A stretch of 64,000 nt of DNA from UBA2784 sp964494625 (GTDB lineage Bacteria > Pseudomonadota > Alphaproteobacteria > Micropepsales > Micropepsaceae): assembly GCA_964494625.1 (NCBI GenBank), contig CAZBRT010000001.1, forward strand, positions 930,001 to 994,000. Direction: 5' to 3'. The notes under the pieces were generated by a model that was given only the letters and a program-made list of their open reading frames with translations, searched no databases and had not been told where the DNA came from. The position numbers and the translations under genes were made by a program. Shown piece by piece: positions 30,288 to 39,611 of this stretch. The first letter of the stretch is position 1. Each line of letters opens with the position of its first letter.

Positions 30288-30749
30288 ATGAAAATCTCGC
30301 CTGCCCAGCTTGCCGCGCTTTCGGCCCAGGCCAATGCCCAGCGCACAGCGGCGCAAGCCCAATCCCAAGGTCAGGCCGAGCGCGCACGTGCGCCACAGCC
30401 GCCGACGACCGGGCCGCAGGGCAAGGTCGCGCCACGCACTGGACAGCGACCAGATGTGGCGGAAAGCTTTGTACCGATAAGGGCGCCAGACCTCGCCAAG
30501 CCGCAGGCCAAGGCCCCTTCGGCCCCCAACCGCGAAAACATTGCGGTCCCCGCTTCGGCACCTGCAGCGGCACCTGCTGCATCAAAGGGCGTTGGTCTCG
30601 ACCGGGCTGCGATCATCGCTGCGGCCTATGGTCGTCCGGCGGAAGCGGCAAGGGCGCAGAACATTCCCGCCGCCTGGCGTGAGGCGCCAATGGCCGGCAC
30701 GCGACCGGCCTATGTGCCGCCCGGTTCCCAACTCAACATCAAAGTCTGA
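30288..30749 (+). CDS. Hypothetical Ala/Pro/Gln-rich protein
   Basis: A 153-aa protein of low complexity, rich in Ala, Gln and Pro, with no signal peptide and no membrane segment. The N-terminus MKISPAQLAALSAQANAQR could form a helix. An ordered-looking part is GLDRAAIIAAAYGRPAEAARA near residue 102, and the end is YVPPGSQLNIKV. I recognise no family. Its stop TGA abuts the stop of the convergent marR gene so that the two form TGATCA at 30747-30752. Codon use looks like its neighbours, so it is probably a real gene. Confidence 0.6.
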   Translation: MKISPAQLAALSAQANAQRTAAQAQSQGQAERARAPQPPTTGPQGKVAPRTGQRPDVAESFVPIRAPDLAKPQAKAPSAPNRENIAVPASAPAAAPAASKGVGLDRAAIIAAAYGRPAEAARAQNIPAAWREAPMAGTRPAYVPPGSQLNIKV

Positions 30750-31217
30750 TCAGCCTTTGCCGCCGGTCAGGTCCGAAAGGGCGGCGATGGCGGCAAGCGC
30801 CTTCAGGAATTCCGCGCGCCGGGCTGACGGCACGACGGAAAGCAAACGCGCCTCGGTGCGCGCGGCGGCCTGCGCCATCGTCTTGATGGCGCGCAGGCCC
30901 TTTGGGGTCAGGCGCACGGCATTGGCGCGGGCGTCCTCGGTCAGGCGTTTGCGGGTCACAAAGTCGCGAGCCATGAGGCGTGCCAGCATTTCAGCAAGCG
31001 TCGAACGGTCAATACCGGTATCGGCGACGAGTTGCGCCTGGCTTGCGCCATTATTCGTGTTGATGGCGGCCAGGACGGCGTGCTGGCGGGCGGTCAGCCC
31101 CCCCTTGCCTGCCTCCTCCGCATAGAGATCATCGGCAGCCTGATGGCAGCGGCGCAGGAGATGGCTCAAGGGGGGATGGGACGGGCTGGCCGAACTCCTG
31201 CTGTTGCGTGACGCCAT
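30750..31217 (-). CDS. MarR family transcriptional regulator
   Basis: A 155-aa winged-helix regulator. The recognition helix region is SQAQLVADTGIDRSTLAEMLARL, the wing is FVTRKRLTEDARANAVRLTPKG, and helices flank it for dimerisation. The ligand and targets are unknown. The divergent Nudix gene starts 145 bases away and is the only adjacent divergent target candidate. Confidence 0.88.
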   Translation of the reverse strand: MASRNSRSSASPSHPPLSHLLRRCHQAADDLYAEEAGKGGLTARQHAVLAAINTNNGASQAQLVADTGIDRSTLAEMLARLMARDFVTRKRLTEDARANAVRLTPKGLRAIKTMAQAAARTEARLLSVVPSARRAEFLKALAAIAALSDLTGGKG

Positions 31218-31361
31218 GGTGCCAACCCCCGTTCATCCGTATCCGTCCTAATCCCCGAAAACCCTAGCACGCGTCGCGCGGCGGAAAAAAGCCGTGATTG
31301 GACTTTTCCACATCTCATTTCGCGCTTGTGCATCGCGGTGGGACGTTGCAGCCTTTCGGCC

Positions 31362-31901
31362 ATGAGCACCGGAACAAAGCCGCCGGCCGCGCCGGACTTT
31401 GCGACCTTCGAGCAGCGCGTGCCCGAGGGCGACAGTGTTGAGCGCCTCGTGTGCCGGGATTGCGGGCACATCCACTACAACAACCCCAAGATCGTGACCG
31501 GCTGCGTGATTGCGCATGAGGGGAAAATCCTCTTGTGCCGAAGGGCCATCCATCCCCGGCTTGGCTACTGGACCATTCCGGCAGGCTATCTGGAGGAGCA
31601 CGAGACGACCGAGGACGGGGCAAGGCGCGAGGCGCGCGAAGAGGCAATGGCTGAGGTCGAACTGACGGGATTGCTCGGCGTCTATAATGTCGCGCGGATC
31701 AGCCAGGTGCAGCTGATCTACCGCGCCCGGCTGGCAACGCCGTCATTTGCCGCGGGGCCGGAAAGCCTTGAGGTCGGGCTCTTTGCCTTTGAGGATATTC
31801 CGTGGGGCGAATTGGCCTTTCCGACGGTGAAGCTCGCCCTCAACCATTTCCGGCAGGTGGAACATCAGGCGCAGTTTGCGCCCTTCACAAATCCGCTTTG
31901 A
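31362..31901 (+). CDS. Nudix hydrolase with N-terminal zinc-ribbon-like segment
   Basis: A 179-aa Nudix hydrolase that cleaves a nucleoside diphosphate linked to X. The Nudix box begins at Gly75 (GYLEEHETTEDGARREAREE), carrying the metal-binding REAREE glutamates; the usual Gly two residues after the last Glu is Met96. The N-terminus has CRDCGHIHYNNPK, the second half of a zinc ribbon as in NudC-like and ADP-ribose hydrolases, with only one CxxC pair. The C-terminal 17 bases overlap the end of convergent yciB. Confidence 0.9.
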   Translation: MSTGTKPPAAPDFATFEQRVPEGDSVERLVCRDCGHIHYNNPKIVTGCVIAHEGKILLCRRAIHPRLGYWTIPAGYLEEHETTEDGARREAREEAMAEVELTGLLGVYNVARISQVQLIYRARLATPSFAAGPESLEVGLFAFEDIPWGELAFPTVKLALNHFRQVEHQAQFAPFTNPL

Positions 31902-32502
31902 CGGATTCTGTCTCCCGCACCGCCTCTGCTACCGGAGCCGGCTTGATCGTGTAGCGTTCGATCAGCGGCACCTGGAAAACAAAGAAGATGATCATGATCG
32001 GGTAGGCCCCCCAGATCTTGTAGGCCGCCCAGAACTCCGTCGAGAAATTCGTCCAGACAAGGTGGTTGGCAATTGCCAGCACGAAGAAGAGGCACGCCAT
32101 GCGGATGGTGAGCTTGCGCCATCCTTCGTCTTCCAGCTGGAAGGCGATCTCCAGCACGATCTTGAGAAAGTATTTCCGCCACCAAAGACCGGCCAGCAGG
32201 AGGACGCCAAGCACCGTGTTGTAGATGGTCGGCCGGATCTTGATGAAGAACTCGTCGCGGAAGGCAAGGGTAAGCGTGCCGAAGGCAAGCACAAGTACCA
32301 GCCCGAAACTCATCATCGGCGAGAGGCGCCGCTCGATTGCGTAGGCAATGGACGCCGCAAGCGTCATCGCCCCCATCATCACGGCCGTCGCGACAAAGAT
32401 GTCGGTCGCCAGAAGCGTGACAAAGAAGATGCCGACGGGCGACAGCTCAAGCGTGTGGCGCCAGCTGGCCTTCATGCGGCGCGGGGCAGAATTGGTGGTC
32501 AT
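31885..32502 (-). CDS. yciB: Inner membrane-spanning protein YciB (septation protein A)
   Basis: A 205-aa membrane protein (YciB/IspZ) that influences cell-envelope synthesis and division together with the elongation and division machinery. There are five to six hydrophobic segments from residue 22 to 182. The diagnostic loop DEFFIKIRPTIYNTVLG (residues 83-99) is present. ATG 32502 lies 22 bases after ftsY, making it the fourth gene of dapF-mtaB-ftsY-yciB, a common alphaproteobacterial order. Confidence 0.94.
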   Translation of the reverse strand: MTTNSAPRRMKASWRHTLELSPVGIFFVTLLATDIFVATAVMMGAMTLAASIAYAIERRLSPMMSFGLVLVLAFGTLTLAFRDEFFIKIRPTIYNTVLGVLLLAGLWWRKYFLKIVLEIAFQLEDEGWRKLTIRMACLFFVLAIANHLVWTNFSTEFWAAYKIWGAYPIMIIFFVFQVPLIERYTIKPAPVAEAVRETESVKADL

Positions 32503-32524
32503 AGGTTGCTTTTCGATCTGCCTG

Positions 32525-33490
32525 TCACGCATCTGGCCCGAATGTCTCAAGTCCCACCAATGCACGGGCAAATGACCGTGCCTCAAAGGGCGCCAGCTCG
32601 TCGATGCTTTCACCAAAGCCGATGTAGCGCACCGGCAGGCCGAAGCGTTCAACGATCTGGACGAGGACGCCGCCGCGCGCGGTGCCGTCGAGCTTGGTGA
32701 CGGCGAGGCCGGTCACGCCCGCGGTTGCGCCGAAAATCTCCGCCTGCGCCACCGCGCTCTGGCCGGTGGTGGCATCCAGGACCAGCAAGGTCTCGTGCGG
32801 CGCATCGGGCGCCTGCTTCTTCAGCACGCGCACGATCTTGGCCAGCTCCTGCATCAGGCCCGTCTTGTTCTGGAGGCGGCCGGCCGTGTCGATCAAGAGA
32901 ACGTCGCAGCGCGCGGCACGCGCTTCGGCCAGCGCATCATGGGCAAGGCTTGCCGCATCGCTGCCGGGCGCACGGGCGATCACAGGCGCGTTGGCGCGCT
33001 CGCCCCAGATCTTCAATTGCTCAATGGCCGCCGCGCGGAACGTGTCGCCTGCCGCGATCATCACGCTCTTGCCGTCGGCGGCAAAGCGCGCGGCAAGTTT
33101 GCCGATGGTCGTGGTCTTGCCGCCGCCATTGACGCCGACAACCAGAATGACATGCGGCCTTGCGTCCGAGATCACCACAGGCTTCTCGGCCGGCGCCAGG
33201 AGGGTTGCAATTTCCTCCGCCAATACGTCACGCAGTTCAGCGGGCGTGATGTCCTTGTCGTGGCGGCGCGCACCGATGGCCTTTGCCACTTTCTTCGCCG
33301 GACCGGGCCCAAGGTCGGCGGTAATGAGCAGCTCTTCCAGGTCGAAGACCGCGTCGGCGTCCAGCTTGCGCTTGGTGAAAAGCGCGGTCACGCCTTCGGA
33401 CAGGCGGTCGGTTGAACGTCTGAGTCCCGCTTTCAGGCGCGCAAACATGCCCTTGCGTGCGGGCGCGTCTTTCACATGCTCGTCGGTCAT
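32525..33490 (-). CDS. ftsY: Signal recognition particle receptor FtsY
   Basis: FtsY docks the SRP-ribosome complex at the membrane. 321 aa, essentially only the NG domain: the N helical bundle (to about residue 105) and the G domain with GVNGGGKTTTIGKLA, GDTFRAAA, LLIDTAGR and TKLDGTARGG. The acidic A domain of E. coli FtsY is almost absent, as is usual for short alphaproteobacterial FtsY. It overlaps the mtaB stop by ATGA (33487-33490). Its partner Ffh is encoded at 38175. Confidence 0.97.
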   Translation of the reverse strand: MTDEHVKDAPARKGMFARLKAGLRRSTDRLSEGVTALFTKRKLDADAVFDLEELLITADLGPGPAKKVAKAIGARRHDKDITPAELRDVLAEEIATLLAPAEKPVVISDARPHVILVVGVNGGGKTTTIGKLAARFAADGKSVMIAAGDTFRAAAIEQLKIWGERANAPVIARAPGSDAASLAHDALAEARAARCDVLLIDTAGRLQNKTGLMQELAKIVRVLKKQAPDAPHETLLVLDATTGQSAVAQAEIFGATAGVTGLAVTKLDGTARGGVLVQIVERFGLPVRYIGFGESIDELAPFEARSFARALVGLETFGPDA

Positions 33491-34767
33491 GCAGCGATCG
33501 CCCCGCTTGTGCTACGCGCCTGAAGCGTGTCCGCGCCGGCAGAATTCACCACGACACGAATGATCGTGCCGGGTGTGGCGGGGCTGTCCAGCGCTACGAG
33601 GCTGAAATCGGGCGCGCGGGCACGCAATGGTTCTTCGACAAGCACATCCAGCGTCCGGCCCGTCTGCCGCGCGAGGTGGCGGGCAAGTGACGCCGCACCG
33701 CGTTCGCGCAAGGCAGCGGCACGCTCGCGGATCACAGGACCGGACAGCTGCGGCATGCGGGCGGCAGGCGTTCCCTTCCTTGGGCTGAAGGGGAAAACGT
33801 GCAGGAACGCAAGGCCGCATTCATCGACGAGATCAAGCGAACGGGCAAACATCGCATCGGTTTCAGTGGGAAAGCCCGCGATGATGTCTGCGCCAAAGGC
33901 AATGTCGGGCCGCCGCGCCCGCAAATCGGCACAAAGCGCGATGGCGTCCTCGCGCGCATGACGGCGCTTCATGCGCTTCAGGATCATGTTGTCGCCAGCC
34001 TGAAGCGAAAGATGCAGATGGGGCATCAGGCGCGGCTCGCCGGTCACTAGCGCATGCAAAGCAGGATCGATCTCGACCGCATCCAGCGACGACAGGCGCA
34101 GGCGCGGCAGGCTTGGCACATGCTTCAGGATGCGCGCGCAGAGATCGCCCAGCGTCGGCGTGCCGGGCAGGTCGGCGCCATAAGACGTGATGTCAACGCC
34201 CGTCAGCACGATTTCATTGATGCCCGCATCGACAAGGCGGCGCACCTGATCGGCAACGGCACCCATCGGCACGCTGCGCGAGTTGCCGCGACCAAAGGGG
34301 ATGATGCAGAACGTGCAGCGATGGTCGCAGCCGTTCTGGACCTGCACAAAGGCACGCGCGCGGTCCTTCAGGCCGTCAATCATGTGATGGGCGGTCTCGC
34401 GTAACCCCATGATGTCGTTGACGCGCACTTTCTCGGCAGATGCCGTACCGAAGTCGGGTCCCCGGACATAGGATGAAGCGTTGGCCTTGTCGGCATTGCC
34501 GATCACGGCGTCCACTTCGGGCATGGCTGCGAAGATTTCAGGTTCTGTCTGGGCGGCGCAGCCGGTGACGACGATGCGGGCATGGGGGCGTTCGCGCCGC
34601 GTGCGGCGGATCTGCCGGCGCGCCTGGCGCACGGCTTCGCCCGTCACGGCGCAGGTGTTCACGACGACGATGTCGTCCTCGCCGCTGGCATCAAGGGCCG
34701 AGCGGATCTGCTCGGACTCGTAGGCATTGAGACGGCAGCCGAATGTCAGGACCTCGCGGTTGGTCAT
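33487..34767 (-). CDS. mtaB: tRNA (t6A37)-C2 methylthiotransferase MtaB
   Basis: A radical SAM enzyme that makes ms2t6A at position 37 of ANN-decoding tRNAs. 426 aa. The first cluster is held by Cys11, Cys39 and Cys70 (UPF0004 domain); the radical SAM CxxxCxxC is Cys147, Cys151, Cys154 in GCDHRCTFC. A short C-terminal TRAM-like region follows. It starts in ATGA overlap with dapF and ends in ATGA overlap with ftsY. The clear clade choice over MiaB rests on the FGCRLNAYES start. Confidence 0.94.
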   Translation of the reverse strand: MTNREVLTFGCRLNAYESEQIRSALDASGEDDIVVVNTCAVTGEAVRQARRQIRRTRRERPHARIVVTGCAAQTEPEIFAAMPEVDAVIGNADKANASSYVRGPDFGTASAEKVRVNDIMGLRETAHHMIDGLKDRARAFVQVQNGCDHRCTFCIIPFGRGNSRSVPMGAVADQVRRLVDAGINEIVLTGVDITSYGADLPGTPTLGDLCARILKHVPSLPRLRLSSLDAVEIDPALHALVTGEPRLMPHLHLSLQAGDNMILKRMKRRHAREDAIALCADLRARRPDIAFGADIIAGFPTETDAMFARSLDLVDECGLAFLHVFPFSPRKGTPAARMPQLSGPVIRERAAALRERGAASLARHLARQTGRTLDVLVEEPLRARAPDFSLVALDSPATPGTIIRVVVNSAGADTLQARSTSGAIAA

Positions 34768-35648
34768 GGCGCCTCACCCCGCATCAGGCGGGCGAGGTCT
34801 GCATCGACGACGCCGTGAAAACTCTCCGATGCCGGGCCGGTCATGATGACGTGGCCGTCGCTCTCGCGCCATTCGATGGCAAGATCGCCGCCGTCCAGCG
34901 TGATGGTCGCCTTGCGTTCGGCAAGACCCCGGCGGTTGGCCGCAACAAGCGTTGCACAGGCCCCGGTGCCGCAGGCCAGCGTCACGCCGACGCCGCGCTC
35001 CCACATCCGCAGGCGGATATGGGTGCGCGAAAGGATCTGCGCGAAGGCGACATTGGTGCGCTCGGGGAAAAGCGGATGATGCTCGATCATCGGCCCGATG
35101 CGGTCGATGGCATGGGCGTTCACGTCCTCGACGAAGAACACGCAATGGGGATTGCCCATCGAGACAGCGGACGGTGTGTGCAGCACGGGCGCGTCAATCG
35201 GGCCGACCTTCACGTCGAGGCGGCGCGTATCCATGCGTTCGGCGAGCGGGATTTCGGTCCAGTCAAGACGGGGCGCGCCCATGTCAACGCTGACAGAGAG
35301 ATCGTCATGCACGACGCAATCGAGCGGCCCTTGCACGACACGAATGCGGACATCCGCCTTGCCGGTTTCGGCAGCAATCAGGCGCGCAATGCAGCGTGCC
35401 GCGTTGCCGCAATTCTCGGCCTCCGAGCCATCGGCGTTGATGACGCGCATGCGCGCATCGGCGCCATCCATCCGCTCGATCACGATGACGCTGTCGCAGC
35501 CAATGCCGAAGCGCCGGTCTGCCAGCGCGCGCGCCGGTGCGCCCGCCACCGAAAGCGGCTGGCGGCGCGCATCGAGCACGACAAAATCGTTGCCACAGCC
35601 CTGCATCTTGCGAAAGGCGAGCGGCGCGGCTTTTGGGTCAGCGTTCAT
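34764..35648 (-). CDS. dapF: Diaminopimelate epimerase
   Basis: DapF converts LL- to meso-diaminopimelate for lysine and peptidoglycan. 294 aa. The two catalytic cysteines are Cys80 in AENCGNAARC and Cys226 in LACGTGACA. FRKMQGCGNDFVVLD is the normal N-terminal block. ATG 35648 is chosen because the extra upstream frame has no family similarity. It is first in the dapF-mtaB-ftsY-yciB transcript and divergent from the peptidase gene. Confidence 0.97.
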   Translation of the reverse strand: MNADPKAAPLAFRKMQGCGNDFVVLDARRQPLSVAGAPARALADRRFGIGCDSVIVIERMDGADARMRVINADGSEAENCGNAARCIARLIAAETGKADVRIRVVQGPLDCVVHDDLSVSVDMGAPRLDWTEIPLAERMDTRRLDVKVGPIDAPVLHTPSAVSMGNPHCVFFVEDVNAHAIDRIGPMIEHHPLFPERTNVAFAQILSRTHIRLRMWERGVGVTLACGTGACATLVAANRRGLAERKATITLDGGDLAIEWRESDGHVIMTGPASESFHGVVDADLARLMRGEAP

Positions 35649-35873
35649 GAGCGGGGTTATAGATAGGGGGAAAGGCGATGGAAAGGCGGGTGCGGGTGAT
35701 CCGGCTGCGTCTAATGTCCTGAAATGGTTCAGGATCATCACCGGGTCGTGACGGGTTTGCAGCCGCTTTCCTGTTTTCACGGGGCAAGGCGGCCATTATG
35801 GTCCTTGCCACCTTCAGGCTTCCGGCTCGCCCCGGGTGCCGCTATCTCATCCGGATAACATGCTGGAGTTGCC

Positions 35874-37994
35874 ATGCGCCGACTTGCCCTTGCCGCGTTC
35901 TCTGCGGTTGCGACCTTTGGCCTTGCCACGGGCTTACCCATGATGGCGTCTGCGGACATTCCGCCGCCGGTTGTCGAAGCGGAAGATCCGTTTCTGTGGC
36001 TTGAAGAGGTCAAGGGCGAGCGGGCGCTTGCCTATGTGGCCGAACGCAATGCGGAATCGATGGGGCTCCTGCAGGGTGACCCGCGTTACCCTGCGCTTCT
36101 TGACAGCGTGACCAACATCCTGACTGCCGAAGACCGCATTCCCTATGGCAGTGTGCGCGGCGGCTATGTGTACAATCTCTGGCAGGACACGACGCATGTG
36201 CGCGGCATCTGGCGGCGCGCCACCATCGAATCCTATGCCGGGGCCGATACGCAGTGGGAAACGCTGATAGACGTCGATGCACTGGCGGCTGCCGAGAACG
36301 AGAACTGGGTATGGGCGGGCGCTGACTGCGCGGCGCCGGACTTCAACCGCTGCCTCATCTCGCTTTCACGCGCGGGCGGCGATGCCGCCGTCGTGCGCGA
36401 GTACGACATTGCCGCGCGCGGTTTTGTCGATGGCGGATTTCATGTCGAGGAAGCCAAGACCACAGTTGCCTGGTTCAACGTTGACACGCTCCTGATCGGC
36501 AGCAATTTCGGTGAAGGCAGCCAGACGACATCAGGCTATCCGCGCATCACCAAGATGTGGAAGCGCGGCACGCCTCTTTCGGCGGCCGAGACGATCTTCG
36601 AGGGCCAAGCCGAAGATACCGGCATCTGGCCGGGCGTTTCCGACCGCGAAGAAGGCTCGGTTGCCTATGTGACGCGCGCCATCAACTTCTTCGATACCGA
36701 ATACCACATCATCAAGATCGACGGCTCGCTGGCCTTGCTGCCGGTGCCGGTCTTTGCCGAGTGGCAGGACATTTTCGAGGGCTTTGCGATCTTCAAGCTG
36801 CGTCTTGACTGGGCGCAAGGCGGCAGGACCTGGAAGCAGGGCTCGCTGATCTCGATGGACATGGCCAAGTGGCTGGTGGACGGCGGCGAACCGGTGTTCG
36901 AGCTGATGTATGAGCCGACAGATGCAACAGCAGTGGATGGCGTCTCGGCGTCGAAATCGGCGGTGTGGGTTGCGCTCCTCGACAATGTGAAGGGCCGGGT
37001 TCTTACCTATACGCATGGTGACGCAGGCTGGGTTGCAACGCCGGTAGCGATGCCTGAGAACGGCACGATCGAGATTTCCGACACCAATGCGTTCGACGAT
37101 ACTGTCTTCATCAATTACGAAGACTTCCTGACGCCCGACAGCCTTTACATGTCACGCGATCTGGGCGCGCCTGCGACGATCAAGTCGGTCCCCGCGCGGT
37201 TTGATGCAACGGGTCTTGAGATCAGCCAGCTGACCGCCAACTCGAAAGACGGCACAGCCATTCCCTATTTCGTCGTGCGCAAACCTGGCGCTGCCCCCGG
37301 TCCGACGCTGCTTTATGCCTATGGCGGGTTCCAGGTGTCGATGAACCCCTGGTACTGGGCAACGGCGGGCAAGCTCTGGCTGGAACGCGGTGGCGCCGTG
37401 GTTGTCGCGAATATACGCGGCGGCGGCGAGTTCGGTCCGCGCTGGCACGAGGCCGCGCGCGGCCACAACCGGCAGAAGGCGTTCGACGATTTCATCGCCG
37501 TTGCCGAGGCGCTGATTGCCACCGGCATCACTACGCCTGCCCAGCTCGGCATTTCGGGCGGATCCAACGGCGGCCTTCTGGTGGGCGTTGCATTCACGCA
37601 GCGGCCTGACCTCTTCAATGCCGTTCTCTGCGACGTGCCCTTGCTCGACATGATCCGCTACACCCAGCTGCCGCCGGGTGCGAGCTGGATTGCCGAATAC
37701 GGCGATCCCGCCATTCCCGAAGACCGCGCGGTGATCGAGACCTATTCGCCCTACCAGAATGTCGATGCGGGGCGGACCTATCCCAAGGTCCTGTTCCTCA
37801 CCTCGACCGAGGATGATCGGGTGCATCCGGGCCATGCCCGCAAGATGTCAGCCCTCATGCTGTCGATGGGCAAGACGGTCCTCTTCTATGAAGAGACCGA
37901 AGGCGGCCATTCGGCGGCGGCCAATCTGGCGCAGCGGGCCAAGCAGCTGGCCATGCAGTATGTTTATCTGAGCCAGCAACTCGGGCTCCAGTAA
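35874..37994 (+). CDS. Prolyl oligopeptidase family serine peptidase (S9A), exported
   Basis: A 706-aa S9 peptidase: signal peptide (residues 1-27, ending MMASA), a seven-bladed beta-propeller (about 70-440) and an alpha/beta-hydrolase domain. The catalytic residues are Ser564 in GISGGSNGGLLVG, an Asp in TEDDRVHPGH (near 648) and His679 in EGGHSAA. Oligopeptides of under about 30 residues are the usual substrates, and the export signal points to the periplasm. A strong hairpin follows the stop. Confidence 0.93.
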   Translation: MRRLALAAFSAVATFGLATGLPMMASADIPPPVVEAEDPFLWLEEVKGERALAYVAERNAESMGLLQGDPRYPALLDSVTNILTAEDRIPYGSVRGGYVYNLWQDTTHVRGIWRRATIESYAGADTQWETLIDVDALAAAENENWVWAGADCAAPDFNRCLISLSRAGGDAAVVREYDIAARGFVDGGFHVEEAKTTVAWFNVDTLLIGSNFGEGSQTTSGYPRITKMWKRGTPLSAAETIFEGQAEDTGIWPGVSDREEGSVAYVTRAINFFDTEYHIIKIDGSLALLPVPVFAEWQDIFEGFAIFKLRLDWAQGGRTWKQGSLISMDMAKWLVDGGEPVFELMYEPTDATAVDGVSASKSAVWVALLDNVKGRVLTYTHGDAGWVATPVAMPENGTIEISDTNAFDDTVFINYEDFLTPDSLYMSRDLGAPATIKSVPARFDATGLEISQLTANSKDGTAIPYFVVRKPGAAPGPTLLYAYGGFQVSMNPWYWATAGKLWLERGGAVVVANIRGGGEFGPRWHEAARGHNRQKAFDDFIAVAEALIATGITTPAQLGISGGSNGGLLVGVAFTQRPDLFNAVLCDVPLLDMIRYTQLPPGASWIAEYGDPAIPEDRAVIETYSPYQNVDAGRTYPKVLFLTSTEDDRVHPGHARKMSALMLSMGKTVLFYEETEGGHSAAANLAQRAKQLAMQYVYLSQQLGLQ

Positions 37995-38002
37995 GACCTT
38001 GC

Positions 38003-38052
38003 CCAAAGGCCTCATTTCCCCTTGACGAGACGGGGGGAAATGGGGCCTTTGG
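38003..38052 (+). terminator. Long hairpin after the prolyl oligopeptidase gene
   Basis: CCAAAGGCCTCATTTCCCC (38003-38021) pairs with 38034-38052 over 19 bp with one T-G wobble and a 12-base loop. It lies 9 bases past the stop and is followed by CGTTCTCTCTC. It is likely the terminator of the peptidase gene. Confidence 0.75.
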
Positions 38053-38109
38053 CGTTCTCTCTCGGGACAATCTTGCCCCGACGGTCCCAAGGGCTTGACC
38101 CGGGGCCGA

Positions 38110-38144
38110 CCCCAGGCAGCGCGATGCGCCCCCTGGGGCGTTTT
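38110..38144 (+). terminator. Second hairpin with T-tracts in the ffh leader
   Basis: CCCCAGG (38110-38116) and CCTGGGG (38132-38138) form a stem followed by CGTTTTGCGTTTT. It looks like an intrinsic terminator but ends only about 30 bases before the ffh start. It may back up the upstream terminator or act as a leader/attenuator for ffh. Confidence 0.5.
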
Positions 38145-38174
38145 GCGTTTTGGCTTCGGGAATGATGCGGTTTC

Positions 38175-39575
38175 ATGTTTGACGCACTGACAGACCGGCT
38201 TGGCAAAGTCTTCGACCGCTTGCGTGGTCGCGGCGCCTTGTCGGAAGCCGATGTCAACGAAGCCTTGCGCGAGGTGCGCGTCGCCCTGCTCGAAGCCGAT
38301 GTCGCGCTTTCCGTCGTCAAGGACTTCATCGGCAAGGTGCAGGAAAAGGCGGTCGGCGCAGAAGTGCTGCGCTCGGTCACGCCGGGCCAGCAGGTTGTCA
38401 AGATCGTCCATGACGAACTTGCCGCCATGCTGGGCTCGGAAGCGCAGGGCATTGATCTCAATGCGCCCGCGCCGGTCGTGATCCTGATGGTCGGCCTTCA
38501 GGGTTCGGGCAAAACAACCTCGACAGCCAAGATCGCCAAGCGCCTCCAGGAACGCGACAGGAAGCGCGTGCTGATGGCCTCGCTCGATACGCGCCGCCCG
38601 GCGGCGATGGACCAGCTCAAGGTGCTCGGCGGCCAGACCGGCGTCGAGACGCTGCCCATCATCGCCAACCAGATGCCCGGCGACATCGCGCGGCGTGCGG
38701 TCACGGCGGCACGGCTTTCGGGCTACGATGTGGTGATGCTCGATACGGCGGGCCGTCTTGCAATCGACGAAGCGCTGATGGACGAGATCACGGCGATCCG
38801 TGATCTCGTCAAGCCGCACGAGACCCTGCTCGTTGCCGACGCGCTGACGGGCCAGGATGCGGTCAACACCGCCAAGACATTCCACGAGCGCGTCGGGATC
38901 ACCGGCATCGTGCTCACGCGGCTTGACGGCGATGGCCGTGGCGGTGCGGCGCTTTCCATGCGTGCGGTCACGGGCGCGCCGATCAAGCTTGCCGGCACCG
39001 GCGAAAAGCTCGATGCACTTGAAGATTTTCATCCCCAACGCATTGCCGGGCGCATCCTTGGCATGGGTGACGTGGTGTCGCTGGTCGAGAAGGCAGCAGC
39101 CACCATCGACGCCGACAAGGCCGAGGCGATGGCCAAGCGCATGCAGTCCGGCCTCTTCACGCTGGATGACCTTGCCGAGCAATTGCGGCAGATGCGCAAG
39201 CTGGGCGGCATGGGCGGCATCCTTGGCATGATCCCGGGCGTTGCCAAGATCAAGAACCAGCTTGCCGAAGCCAATCTGGATGACAAGGTCATCAAGCGGC
39301 AGGAAGCGATCATCTCCTCGATGACACGCGCCGAACGCATCAAGCCCGACATCATCAACGGCTCGCGGCGCAAGCGCATCGCGCGCGGTTCGGGCGTGGA
39401 TGTGAGTGAGGTCAACAAGGTTCTCAAGATGCACCGCCAGATGGCGGACATGATGAAAGACATGAAGAAGGGAAAGCGCGGCGGGCTTTCCTCGCTCTTC
39501 GGCATCGGTGGCGGCGGCATGCCGCCTGGCGGATTTCCGGGCGGCGGCATGCCGCCCGGTTTCGGACGAAAGTAA
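38175..39575 (+). CDS. ffh: Signal recognition particle protein Ffh
   Basis: The SRP54 homologue that binds signal peptides on the ribosome. 466 aa: the N domain, the G domain with GLQGSGKTTSTAKIAK, DTRRPAAMDQL, LDTAGR and TRLDGDGRGGAA, and a methionine-rich M domain (about residues 300-430) with a signature SGVDVSEVNKVLK. The tail is Gly/Met/Pro-rich. It starts the ffh-rpsP-rimM-trmD-rplS block. No 4.5S RNA gene is seen here. Confidence 0.98.
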   Translation: MFDALTDRLGKVFDRLRGRGALSEADVNEALREVRVALLEADVALSVVKDFIGKVQEKAVGAEVLRSVTPGQQVVKIVHDELAAMLGSEAQGIDLNAPAPVVILMVGLQGSGKTTSTAKIAKRLQERDRKRVLMASLDTRRPAAMDQLKVLGGQTGVETLPIIANQMPGDIARRAVTAARLSGYDVVMLDTAGRLAIDEALMDEITAIRDLVKPHETLLVADALTGQDAVNTAKTFHERVGITGIVLTRLDGDGRGGAALSMRAVTGAPIKLAGTGEKLDALEDFHPQRIAGRILGMGDVVSLVEKAAATIDADKAEAMAKRMQSGLFTLDDLAEQLRQMRKLGGMGGILGMIPGVAKIKNQLAEANLDDKVIKRQEAIISSMTRAERIKPDIINGSRRKRIARGSGVDVSEVNKVLKMHRQMADMMKDMKKGKRGGLSSLFGIGGGGMPPGGFPGGGMPPGFGRK

Positions 39576-39611
39576 GTTCAACATACCAAGTTCAATCAGG
39601 AAGGTTTGAAG

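Noticed and set aside
37848..39584. A 578-codon open frame antisense to ffh
   Set aside because: It covers the real ffh and peptidase end and has no recognisable domain.
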